In this document: positions 23,386-32,947 of the stretch, one piece after another | Layout of the letters: the number at the start of each line of letters is the position of its first letter | How positions within the stretch are numbered: the first letter of the stretch is position 1 | Origin: Liolophura sinensis | Taxonomy: Eukaryota > Mollusca > Polyplacophora > Chitonida > Chitonidae | Direction of reading: 5' to 3' | Length of the DNA stretch: 64,000 nucleotides | Assembly: GCF_032854445.1 (NCBI RefSeq) | Contig: NC_088300.1 | Location: 18,419,570 to 18,483,569 of the forward strand | The notes under the pieces: generated by a model | What the model saw: the letters and a program-made list of their open reading frames with translations, nothing else | The model's database searches: none | Told to the model about the DNA's origin: nothing | Program-made: the position numbers and the translations under genes

Positions 23386-24954
23386 CTCAGTAGAGACTGT
23401 AGCGAGTGTCGTCATGTGTTCAGAATGGATTCTGTTTGATCAGTCTCACAATGTGTAGCGTTTTTAGCTGACTCTTCGTGAACTTCAGTGTACACGTAGC
23501 TCTTTTCACTATTGCTATATATTAAGTGTTTTAGATTTTAACTTCAATAACAATATTCAATCTATACTACAAGAACTGAGCAATGTCACAGAGCAAAGTT
23601 ACAGCAACAAATCAATCCAAATTAGAGTAGAGAATTCCGCGTTGTTGACTGAATCTTGCGTCTCCATTGGAATCTTGCGTCTTTGCACGAAAAAACTGGG
23701 TCGAATCTCGACGAAATTCTTTTCGAAAATGCTAAGGGTTTATTTTGTTAACCACACCAGAATATTGTTTTTCCAAATAAATACCCAACTTTAACACTGA
23801 CCATAGCGTAAATCTCGAACTTCAAGATGGGGAGGACAAAACAAGATCAGTATTCTTCTATTGAACATCGTTGCAATTTTGTTAGAATTTCTGTAAAAGT
23901 CAGAAGCCAGACCGTGACCAAATCTTGTTTTCACAACCAAACATCACCATAACTACCAAAGAAGATTTTGAGTTTGCTTTCAAATTACACCGCTTCAAAC
24001 ATAAACAGCTACTGACTGCAGTTGATATATCTGGCTCACTTCGATAGATATACAGGCATAAATTGAGAAATCTCTGTGAGCGGAAAAAACGCCTTAGGCT
24101 CTGTAATCAAAAGAATTACAATTCGGAGCTTACTGGAGACAATATTGGACAGATAAACATATCAATCCAACGGCTCATACGGTTTTATTGTTATCTAGTC
24201 CGACTCAAGATTGGAAAACATGATCCTTCGTTAACATCTAACAATCGACCAAATGTGACGAGTCTATCCAATACATAGACAGTCAAACAGGTGAACCCAT
24301 GATGGGTGAAATTCAAATGCCCACTGGGACAATCAAATTTGTGGGAAGGATGAGGCGACTTGCGATTTTCAAGGTAATTTGTTGGATGGCTCAGATCACA
24401 TGCGATTTTCAATGTCATTTATCTGTCATCATTTTTGCCGCACAACGCCGTATAAAGTCTTTTATATATCAGAATCATATATTCTGTAGCACTTTATTAG
24501 TGTTGTTTTGCTGCTAACAGTATCTGCTGCTACCATAAGTACTTAATATCAGACTTTTATCTAATTTATGGAAAGACTTTGCGTCTCTGGACAGGCTTAT
24601 ACAGCCAATGATAGTAAGGTTCAATGCGTCAGCACTTCAGTTGCTGCTCCATAAACGTGATATGTATAGCGATGCGATACAGCAACATGTGCGCTTAAAA
24701 TGAACGTGTAGATTGTAATACAACGGAGAATATGCTTGTAGTTTTTATACTTCATTCCGTGTTCTCTGAACAAGAAGCTCATATAGCACGCATATGGCAC
24801 CTCTATACATACAGCTGTTACCTGCCATAATGGCATTCTGTAGAATGGATATACGATGTTAGATATGTCATGTTTGATATCGTGCATAGCGGTAGCCCAA
24901 GTGCAGCCTTTTTTCCTTCACGAAGACATGCATACATTCGGTAATGTAATGTTA
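23386..24954. other. Gene-free interval
   Basis: No exon, array or complete mobile element recognised; a short SINE-5-like piece (GCTGGATTCGAGCACTCGAC) is at about 23160-23230 just upstream. Confidence 0.35.
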
Positions 24955-25110
24955 CTACATACTGTGTCGCTGTGAGTTCAAGTCCGGTTCATGTTGGCGT
25001 CCTCTCCGGTCATATGTGGGAAGGTCGCGCAACAACCTGCGGATGGTCGTGGGCTTCATGCAGACTTTGCTTGGTTTGAACGGATGTCAGCTATCTGGAC
25101 GGAGGAAAGC
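24955..25110 (+). mobile_element. SINE fragment, (AAATA)n-tailed family
   Basis: Contains GCTGTGAGTTCAAGTCCGGT (box-B-like), CCTCTCCGG, and CAACCTGCGGATGGTCGTGG. The 3' tail is absent, so 3'-truncated or diverged. Confidence 0.7.
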
Positions 25111-25465
25111 TCTTGACTTAAAGCCATGTTTTTAGCATTAATATAATATAAGCCAAAAAGCCTATAGGCTAGGGGAGAGAATTTGAAAAGAGATCGCTCA
25201 TGAATTTGGAAAGTAAATATTTACGTTGACTATACTTTCCTAAGGATATCTGGATGGAGATAGGCCTGTACACAATACAGACAGAAAACGACGACACGGC
25301 AAACAGAGGTATTTCTCAGCTTTCTCCACGCCGTGATCCATCTAGTAGTTTACGAACAATAGGCTATGTTTACCACAAATTTGCTATATTCAACATATAT
25401 ATTAACATATAGACCGTTTCAGACGCCTAAAAGTTAGATCGTCCGCTTCGAAATCGGAATGAGAG

Positions 25466-25645
25466 AGAGGTGGGGGGCCCGTGGTCGAGGTGGTTAGCGT
25501 GCCAGAGCGGCGCAATGACCCAGGGGTCCCTCATCAACTCAGGCTGGCTTCCTCTCCGGCGGTATTCTTGCGGTGGTGGGTTTCCCCCTGGCTTTGCCCG
25601 GTTTCCTCCCACCATAAAACTGGCCGCCGTCGTATAAGTGAAATA
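25466..25645 (+). mobile_element. SINE with tRNA-like head GGGGCCCGTGGTCGAGGTGG
   Basis: Head with GTTAGCGTGCCAGAGCGGCG and CAATGACCCAGGGGTCC, then the shared body (CTGGCTTCCTCTCCGG, GTGGTGGGTTTCCCCCTGGC, CCGCCGTCGTATAAGTGAAA). It shows the 5' end that most other copies of this family lack. Confidence 0.8.
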
Positions 25646-25912
25646 TAGCAAAGACTTTAAAAATGGCACTTGTTGCCGCCTCGTTTGGCGCTCAGCACTG
25701 ACAGATTAGAGCAAGGAAATAGGACTGTTTGGCCTGGTGTCAGTATATGTGACTGGACAGGGTGTCTGGTGTTTTCGGCAGGATACTTCAGTGACAGCAG
25801 CAATTTGACGGCACACATTCGCACTGCCACAAAAAGACACAATATATGTGTACACACCTAACGTCATATGATTTATATAATTGTTAAGTACGACGTGAAA
25901 CCCCGATCACAC
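25646..25912 (+). mobile_element. SINE of a second body type sharing the GTACGACGT tail
   Basis: Body with CTCGTTTGGCGCTCAGCACT and GTGTCAGTATATGTGACTGG, then TTCGGCAGGATACTTCAGTG and a tail TTGTTAAGTACGACGTGAAA-CCCC. The same body occurs in reverse at 31240-31546. It is distinct from the 20844 SINE except for the 3' tail. Confidence 0.75.
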
Positions 25913-26019
25913 ACACATATATGTGAACATGCAAACATTTCCAGTTATATAACAATTCCTTATTACCTCCATACGTACATTGGGTATGATTAAACTTATA
26001 TTTTAATATAAGTATAGCG

Positions 26020-26215
26020 TAATGACCCAGCAGCCTCCCACCAATGCGGTTGCTGTGAGTTCAAGTTCAGCCGTACATGGGAAGGTCTCGCGGCAACCTG
26101 CGGATGGTCATGGCTCTACCCGGTTTCTTCCATCATAATGCTTGCCGCCATGGTATGAGGGTAACATTCCTGAGTTCCGCGTAAAACACCAATCAAATCA
26201 ATAAATGAAATAAAT
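26020..26215 (+). mobile_element. (AAATA)n-tailed SINE
   Basis: Runs from TAATGACCCAGCAGCCTCCC through GGTTGCTGTGAGTTCAAGTT, AACCTGCGGATGGTCATGGC, GCCGCCATGGTATGAGGGTA to AACACCAATCAAATCAATAA. Nearly full length without the extreme 5' end. Confidence 0.8.
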
Positions 26216-26329
26216 AATATGAGCATCGATATAAAAAGACTACTGCATGTAGAACAACTAGGGTAACCAGAGCAACCGGTTGTGATAGTGTGATAGTTTG
26301 TCACATGTGTTAAATGGTCACATGTAACC

Positions 26330-26562
26330 GGTAATTTATTTATTTACTTGGTGTTTTACGCCGTACTCACGCATATTTCACTTATACGACGGGCAGAGCC
26401 CGGAGGAAACCCACCATCATCCGCAGGTTGCTAGCAGACCTTCCCATTTACGGCCGGAGAGGAAGTCAGAATGAGCTGGACCTGAGCTCACAGCGACCGC
26501 ATTGGTGAGAGGCTCCTGGGTCATGACGCTGCGCTAGCGCGCTAACCAACTGAGAGCCCCCT
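26330..26562 (-). mobile_element. (AAATA)n-tailed SINE, near full length, reverse
   Basis: TTTATTTATTTACTTGGTGT, TTTACGCCGTACTCACGCAT, AGAGCCCGGAGGAAACCCAC, ATCCGCAGGTTGCTAGCAGA, CGGCCGGAGAGGAAGTCAGA, TCACAGCGACCGCATTGGTG and a head end GCGCTAGCGCGCTAACCAAC. This is the best copy of the head-to-tail order of the family. Confidence 0.85.
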
Positions 26563-26964
26563 GTAACCAATGATATTCTTGGTTATCAGTTATCAGTTTA
26601 TTTCAACTGGAGTTTTATTGTAACTGTTCATGTAAATACTTAAATAATAAAAACTTGCATGGCTTAATCACAAAAAGGTCAAAAAATGCATTGGCGTTGA
26701 TTACAATTCATTGTTCTTCACTGTTCCAAAATGACTCAGATTTTGTGTTAAGACATTTAATAAACAATAACATGAAATGCGGAACGTGAATGCGAGAGGT
26801 GGAGGAACCAAGAAAAAACGTGGGGGAGGAGAATAATTCTTTCGCCTCCTCACCATCACTGAAGAAATAGTGGAATATTACATCGGATTATCGGTCTGTA
26901 AATATTAGACCTTAAGGTCAACCTTCTGAATGTTCAGTAGTAGGCCTATATCGTCAGTCCTTAG

Positions 26965-27232
26965 AGAGCATGTAATGTGCCTCCTTGATGCAGGACGGAT
27001 TTTCCGCTCTTTTATCTTGTGCTGCTTCACTTACACGACTTACCCAAGGTAAGTAAGGCGCCCCGCCAGAGCCATTATACTGACCCGGGTTAACCAGTCG
27101 TTGCACTATCCCCTAGTTACTAGTTACAACTTTCTCTTTTTTAAGGTCTTAGGTGTGACACGACCCGGGGTTGGCCCTGGATCTACCGCTCCCAAAGCGG
27201 ACGCTCTGTCAACTGTGCTATCCGAGCCGATT
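26965..27232 (-). mobile_element. tRNA-headed SINE, reverse, tail-truncated
   Basis: From CATGTAATGTGCCTCCTTGA through CTTTTATCTTGTGCTGCTTC and CCAGTCGTTGCACTATCCCC to the head (CTACCGCTCCCAAAGCGGAC, TGTGCTATCCGAGCCG). Lacks the (GAGT)n tail. It matches the 20844 copy. Confidence 0.85.
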
Positions 27233-28246
27233 ATTGAGGTATATACATGCTACAGTGTACAGCCAAAATCCAGTGTCTCATCCTTTGAAGAATACCTTCA
27301 GATGTAGATTTTCATTAGTAACAGTACCGTCGAAACTTGTATATAGAATATTTGCCACATTAAAGAAAGCAAGTCATTTCAGAAGTTAAAATAAAATTTT
27401 AACGTTATTTTCACTCCAAAAATTGAATTTATTTATTAAAATGTTATCTTAGGTCAAATATGTATCAATTTCCAGTATCAAATATTGAGCATTAAAATAA
27501 TAGATTTTACGATCTAAAATATTATCGTTCAAAGGCCCGGATAATTTTTTGAAATCTGCCCAAGTGTGAGAACAATACATGATTTCTTTTATATATAAAA
27601 ATACAATGAAAGATACAATGTTACATTTATCCAAATAACATTTCACTTTTATATAATCGGAACTGTAAAATACAGGTACTTTATGGCAGTAGAAAATGTA
27701 TACAGACAGTACTTAATATCACGCAAGCAAGACTAGATTTTTCCATTTTCTGTACACTCGAACACTCGACCTTAACTGAGCACCGTGAATGAAGTACAAG
27801 GTCATATGCAAATACAGGTGTATGGCCGTGCACACAGCACCATTGTGAGAATGATAAAATAAACAGTCTTGTCTGCCCTGGAATAGGGATAGAAACGCTC
27901 GCTTTTGCCAAATATATTTCTGTCGGGTAAATCGATCAGCCATCCTGATAGGCAGATACACACGCATCTGTTTTACATATATATACTTGTGTATTTCTAA
28001 ATTTTAGTCATGTATATTTTACATCTATAAAATGAATTATCTACCTCGTGCCTAATATTGTGTAGAACATCTGCCCTCTTGCACAGCTGGGCGATTTCAT
28101 TTCCATACAAAGTAATCATATACCAAAATACACTCTAAACTATAACAGAATTACAGTTATAATAAGTGCAAAATTTAATGACATTCTTATTAAATTCTCT
28201 ATTTAAGAGAAATTTAATTCTCTTAAAGAAAGGGTATTTTGCAGAA
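27233..28246. other. 3' flank of the minus-strand claudin-like gene
   Basis: No exon recognised. On the minus strand a candidate AATAAA corresponds to 27428-27433, about 0.8 kb after the stop codon; assignment is weak. Confidence 0.3.
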
Positions 28247-30153
28247 TTAGGAATAATGCATATAGATAGCCAGCGCCAGAAGACCGGCTACTAATCCCCC
28301 TCCCGAAATACACGTGACAACATAGCACCAGTCCAGATCATACCGAATAGTGTTACCGAAGATGTCTTTTTTTCCGCCCAGCGTGTGGTAACTGGCCCCA
28401 AGAATGATGACACCAGTGATTATAAAAATAACTGAAAAGCAAGCCAAAACCATTACGTTAAACTTTGCGCACTTCCCCACATCCATTTGCTTGGTTTACG
28501 GTCATAAAAGTAACGTTTAGCATTTTACCAAAACTACACGTGTCTCGCCAAGATGCAAGGATAGGCGTGAAATACGGAAACCCGGGCAGATCCACCATCT
28601 TATCAGGTACGTGACAAACCTCTGAACTGAGCCTTGCGGCAGAGGCGATGGTGCTGGATTCGAAGCCGCAACCTTAAGGGCTACATAGTGGTCTGAGATA
28701 AAAATGACATCCTGATATTTCTTATCTACTTTCCGTATGAGGATCAAGAAAGCAACGTCCTGATGTTCCTTATCTACTTTCTGTATGAGGATCAAGAAAA
28801 ATTACCACCTGATATCACTTATCTATTTTCTGTATGAGGACCAAGAAAGCAACGTCCTGATATTCCGTATCCACTTTCTGTATGAGGATCAAGAAAAATT
28901 ACCACCTGATATCACTTATCTGTTTTCTGTATGAGGACCAAGAAGGCAACGTCCTGATATTCCTTATCTATTTTCTGTATAAGGGCAAAGAAAAACGACA
29001 TCCTGATATCTCTTATCTATTTTCTGTATGAGGGCAAAGAAAAACGACATCCTGATATCTCTTATCTATTTTCTGTATGAGGGCAAAGAAAATAACGTCC
29101 TGATATTCCTTATCTGTTTTCTGTATGAGGGCAAAGAAAACAACGTCCTGATATTCCTTATCTGTTTTCTGTATGAGGGCAAAGAAAACAACGTCCTGAT
29201 ATTCCTTATCTGTTTTCTGTATGAGGGCAAAGAAAACAACGTCCTGATATTCCTTATCTGTTTTCTGTATGAGGGCAAAGAAAATAACGTCCTGATATTC
29301 CTTATCTGTTTTCTGTATGACGGCAAAGAAAAACGACATCCTGATATCTCTTATCTGTTTTCTGTATGAGGGCAAAGAAAACAACGTCCTGATATTCCTT
29401 ATCTGTTTTCTGTATGAGGGCAAAGAAAACAACGTCCTGATATTCCTTATCTGTTTTCTGTATGAGGGCAAAGAAAACAACGTCCTGATATTCCTTATCT
29501 GTTTTCTGTATGAGGGCAAAGAAAACAACGTCCTGATATTCCTAATCTACTGTGTTTATAGGAAAAAGACAACACCATGCACAGCGGTGAGGATTCTTCA
29601 CGGCGAGAATGTATGTACAGATGACGAGAATGTATGAACAGGCATGTATGAACAGGTGTTGTATGAACAGGTATGTATGAACAGGCGTTCGAGGAACAGG
29701 TATGTGTGAACAGGCTTTGCAGGAGTAGAAGATTCATGTATGGGTGTTGTATCAAATATCAGTATATTCATCAGTAAATTATTAAAGGTACACCCAACTG
29801 AGATGAGTACAGTGTTACACAATAAAATCAATTAATCAATCAGTCTCTTAATCGATAGTTAAATCAAGATTGAAAACCAAATATATAACTACACGAATAT
29901 ATTTTCATGAAAGGAAGAGATTTTCGTGAGAGAAATATTTTGCAATAATCTGCAATACCTTTAAACTTCTCTGTCAGTCGTATCTTACCTGAGGCTATAG
30001 CAGACACCACAGAAGCTAGCAGCACCCACCGTTTGACATAGTCAGGAATTGTTCTGGCGAAGACATACGTCAAGAATATCATCACGTTTAGAGCACAACA
30101 GGCAAAGGCCAGTGTCTCGAATACCACGAAGGCAACGTACCAGTCTGTGAAAC

Positions 30154-30193
<40 letters not shown>

Positions 30194-32947
30194 AGAGAAA
30201 CAACTATACACCAGCTAGTAATATTTAGCGATACCGATGACATGTTTAAACCTGAAGCTTGTAATTTGGACATATTTATTTACTTTATTTGTCTTTAACG
30301 CCGTACTCCAGAAGTTTTCATTTGTGTGGCATTGGTCATCTTTAAGGGCGAAGGAACCAGAGTGCCTGTAGTAAACCACAGCCCTCAATGACAAATCTCC
30401 TGACGTAAAGCTGCAGTGGAACCAGCCAGATGTAGATTCGAACAAGCGATCTCGTTCAATGGTCTGACAGCGAGTCTATTAAGTTTGAGGCGAATTTCGT
30501 TTGAAAATGAACAGTAAATGTAAAATGTATACATAATATGTAAACATTTTTGGTTCAAAACAATAACCATGAGTCATGGGGAACCATTCGTGTTCAGATA
30601 ATAACAGTTTTCGCCGGTGTTTCTAAAGCTCCAACATGACTCAACTTTTGTTGACTCAACAAGAGTCAACATCAAGTTGAATGCTGTTGATGTAAGTTGA
30701 GTGTCCCATCCACACTACAAATCAGATGGGTCAACTTTGTCCAACACTACTGACGTGAGTTGAACGGTGTTGAGCTGTGCTTTTTTTTTCGATAAATTGG
30801 ACGGAAATCTCCATATTTTCTCTCCAATGCATGAGACACAAAGGCGAGCAGCCGGAAGAATCGTGTCGTGGGTTTATAGGCTGTGCTTATTGCCACGGCT
30901 GTTCGGCGTAGACGTCCCATCATGAGACCAGTTTCTCTCTTTTGTCGCCCTTTTCCCCAGGTCGTGTGCTTTACGACGGTCACGTTATGTCTACACGCCC
31001 GCTGAATGGCTACTTTCACTCAACTTCACTCAACTTGTTGACAAAAAATACACATACACATTTCCGATTCAACCGTCATGGATAGTGTTGAGTGTTGTTG
31101 AACGAAATTGAGAAACCCGTCCAGACTACTCAACACGTCTCAACTTGTTCACTCTTGTTGAGTCAACAAAAGTTGAGTGATGTTGGATAGTCTGGACGGG
31201 GCTTTACACTACCATCATGTACAAATAGATGTGTAAGTATGTATGCTTGAGGTTTAACGTCGTACTTAACACTTTTTCAGTCACATCGCGACGGGAAGTC
31301 ATTAGGTGTGTACATATACTGTGTCTTCTTGTGACATGGCGAGTTCATGCCGTCCAAGTGGTGTTGCCTTTGAAGTATCATTCCGAAGACACCAGATATG
31401 GCACCCTACCCAGTCAGGTTATACTGACACCGGGTGAACAAGTAATGTTTCCCTGTTCTAACCTCTCAGTGCTGAGCGTCAATAGAAAGTATCATTTTTT
31501 GCGATGACCCGACCAGGGTTTGATCTCGGTGTCTCCGGACTTCGAGTGAATGAGTGAGTGCTTTGGGTTTAACCTCGTACTTAAGAATTTTTCAGTCATA
31601 TGACGACGAAGGAATCATTAGAGTGGATGTAAAGTGCCTCCTTGATGCAGGGCGGATTTCCACCGCTCTTTTATCTAGTGCTGCTTCACTGAGACGACTT
31701 ACCGAAGGCAAGTAAGCCGCCCCGCCCGGGCAATTATACTCATACGGGTAAACCAGTCGTTGCACTATCCCTTTCATGCTGAACGCCGAGAGAGGAAGTT
31801 ACAACTTCCTCTTTTAAAGTCTTAGGTGTGACTCCACCCAGGATTGACCCTGGATCTACCGCTCCCAAAACGGGCGAACTGTGCTATCGGGGTCGGTCTG
31901 TCCCGACTTCGAGGCAGACGCTCGACAAATTGATGTGGAATGGTTGCAAAAACTACTGCGTCTCTATAGAACAATATTTGAAAATATTGATGGTATGCAT
32001 CAGCACTTGCAAAACAAAATTTGTCTGTAGAGAACTATAACATTAACAATTGTCTGTAGAGAACTATAACATTAACAATTGTCTGTAGAGAACTATAACA
32101 TTAACAATTGTCTTTAGAGAACTATAACATTAACAATTGTCTGTAGAGAACTATAACATTAACAATTGTCTGTGGAGAACTATAACATTAACAATTGTCT
32201 GTAGAGAACTATAACAGTAACAATTGTCTGTGTAGAACTATAAAATTAGCAATTGTCTGTAGAGAACTATAATGTTAACAAATGTCTATAGAGAACTAAA
32301 ACATTAACAATTCTCTGTGGAGAACTATAACATTAACAATTATCCGTGGAGAATTATAACAGTAACAATTGTCTGTGGAGAACTAAAACATTAACAATTA
32401 TCTGTGGAGAACTATAACAGTAACAATTGTCTGTGGAGAACTATAACATTAACAATTATCCGTGGAGAACTATAACAGTAACAATTCTCTGTGGAGAACT
32501 ATAACATTAACAATTGTTTGTAGAGAACTATAACATTAACAATTATCTGTGGAGAACTATAACAGTAACAATTGTCTGTGAATAACTATAACATTAACAA
32601 CTGTATGAGAGAAATGACCTAGGATGAAAAATACTCATGTGGTATACGTCATACAAAACGACCATTTTATGAATTTTACAGCCTTCACATTCACCTCGTA
32701 GGCCTACCCGTCCCTTATTACCTGCATGGTATGCTTATACCTGAATGGTGTGTTTATACCTGCACTTACCTTTCTGCGGGTTAACCCGCGTACAAAGGCT
32801 AAACTCACATTCCTGCCACAGTCCCCAGGTATCATCATCATGACGACTGCGTACCCAGTTCGGGGAAACGAACGCCGTTAACAACAAAAGAAATGACGAA
32901 CAGAACAAAATATTAGCTACTTTCAAAGGCAGTTCTTTCGCTGCCAT
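28247..32947 (-). CDS. claudin-like four-TM protein, complete, 172 aa
   Basis: Minus-strand exons 32947-32770, 30144-29989 and 28431-28247 (519 nt including stop), both introns phase 1. The start (MAAKELPL, ATG 32947) is the only ATG close to TM1. TM1 is about residues 9-28. The loop holds W31, GLW at 42-44, C47 and C52. TM2 is about 62-85, TM3 about 95-122, TM4 about 147-168. The tail is short (AIYMHYS). The extracellular loop is rich in Asp (HDDD). Likely a membrane tetraspan of the PMP22/claudin superfamily like its neighbours; convergent with the gene at 17541 and divergent from the one at 44565. Intron 1 (2.6 kb) holds a MITE-like element, two nested SINEs and a 29-bp array; intron 2 holds a 48-bp array. 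Confidence 0.9.
28700..29560. repeat. 48-bp minisatellite in intron 2 of the minus gene
   Basis: About 18 units, core TGATATTCCTTATCTGTTTT + CTGTATGAGGGCAAAGAAAA. Units before 28980 form an older, dimer-like zone (GATCAAGAAAAATTACCACC alternating with ACCAAGAAAGCAACGTCC); those after are nearly identical. On the gene's sense strand each unit reads TTTCTTTGCCCTCATACAG followed by A, a good 3' splice-site consensus. Long frames on both strands follow from the 48-bp period. Confidence 0.94.
30155..30190. repeat. 36-base A run (poly-T on the sense strand of an acceptor)
   Basis: Thirty-six consecutive A on the plus strand, followed by GAGAGAG. On the minus strand it is a T36 tract that ends in GGTTTCACAG, the acceptor of exon 2 of the claudin-like gene; it serves as, or has expanded from, the polypyrimidine tract. 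Confidence 0.95.
30275..30475 (-). mobile_element. SINE-like element with Gly/Val-type head, reverse
   Basis: TTTATTTACTTTATTTGTCT, TTAACGCCGTACTCC, a GAACCAGAGTGCC block, TCTCCTGACGTAAAGCTGCA and TAGATTCGAACAAGCGATCT (box-B-like TTCGA). Related pieces occur near 46040-46440 and 23160. Confidence 0.6.
30618..31209. mobile_element. MITE-like non-autonomous DNA transposon
   Basis: About 590 bp with inverted termini. CCAACATGACTCAACTTTTG at 30631-30650 followed by TTGACTCAACAAGAGT is matched in reverse complement at 31147-31187. The outer ends (GTGTTTCTAAAGC and the reverse complement of GACGGGGCTTTACAC) also pair with a short deletion. The interior has further CAACTT/AAGTTG subrepeats and no transposase domain. 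A 90-codon minus-strand frame inside is unrecognised. The superfamily is not assigned; it sits in intron 1 of the minus claudin-like gene. Confidence 0.7.
31229..31546 (-). mobile_element. Second-type SINE, reverse, interrupted in its head
   Basis: GAGGTTTAACGTCGTACTTA tail, then GTGTGTACATATACTGTGTC, body with GGTTATACTGACACCGGGTG and a head with CCAGGGTTTGATCTCGGTGT. The head is broken at 31546 by the SINE at 31547-31900 and continues as GCAGACGCTCGAC from 31914. Confidence 0.75.
31547..31900 (-). mobile_element. tRNA-headed SINE nested in another SINE, 13-bp target duplication
   Basis: Starts TGAATGAGTGAGTG, carries TTTTTCAGTCATATGACGAC, CTCTTTTATCTAGTGCTGCT, CCAGTCGTTGCACTATCCCT and the head CTACCGCTCCCAAAACGGGC. 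Flanks: TCCGGACTTCGAG at 31534-31546 and TCCCGACTTCGAG at 31901-31913 (one mismatch), a target-site duplication. Confidence 0.9.
32030..32608. repeat. 29-bp minisatellite in intron 1 of the minus gene
   Basis: About 20 units of GAACTATAACATTAACAATT + GTCTGTAGA. On the gene's sense strand each reads TTATAGTTCTCTACAGACAA, with TTCTCTACAG-A resembling a 3' splice site. Variants with CTGTGGAG or ACAGTAAC alternate in the second half, indicating a dimeric or longer period. Confidence 0.94.
32719..32770 (-). repeat. 19-bp donor micro-array abutting exon 1
   Basis: Minus strand, immediately after exon 1 of the claudin-like gene: GTAAGTGCAGGTATAAACAC, then CATTCAGGTATAAGCATACC and ATGCAGGTAATAAGG. 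These are about three 19-bp units, each with CAG-GTATAA or CAG-GTAATA. The real donor (AAAG-GTAAGT) is at the edge. Confidence 0.6.

Noticed and set aside
29013..29637. Frames of 86-171 codons on both strands
   Set aside because: Product of the 48-bp array within an intron of the minus claudin-like gene.
30747..31019. 90-codon minus-strand frame inside the MITE-like element as a transposase or DNA-binding gene
   Set aside because: Short, no helix-turn-helix or catalytic motif seen, and the element is far too small to be autonomous.
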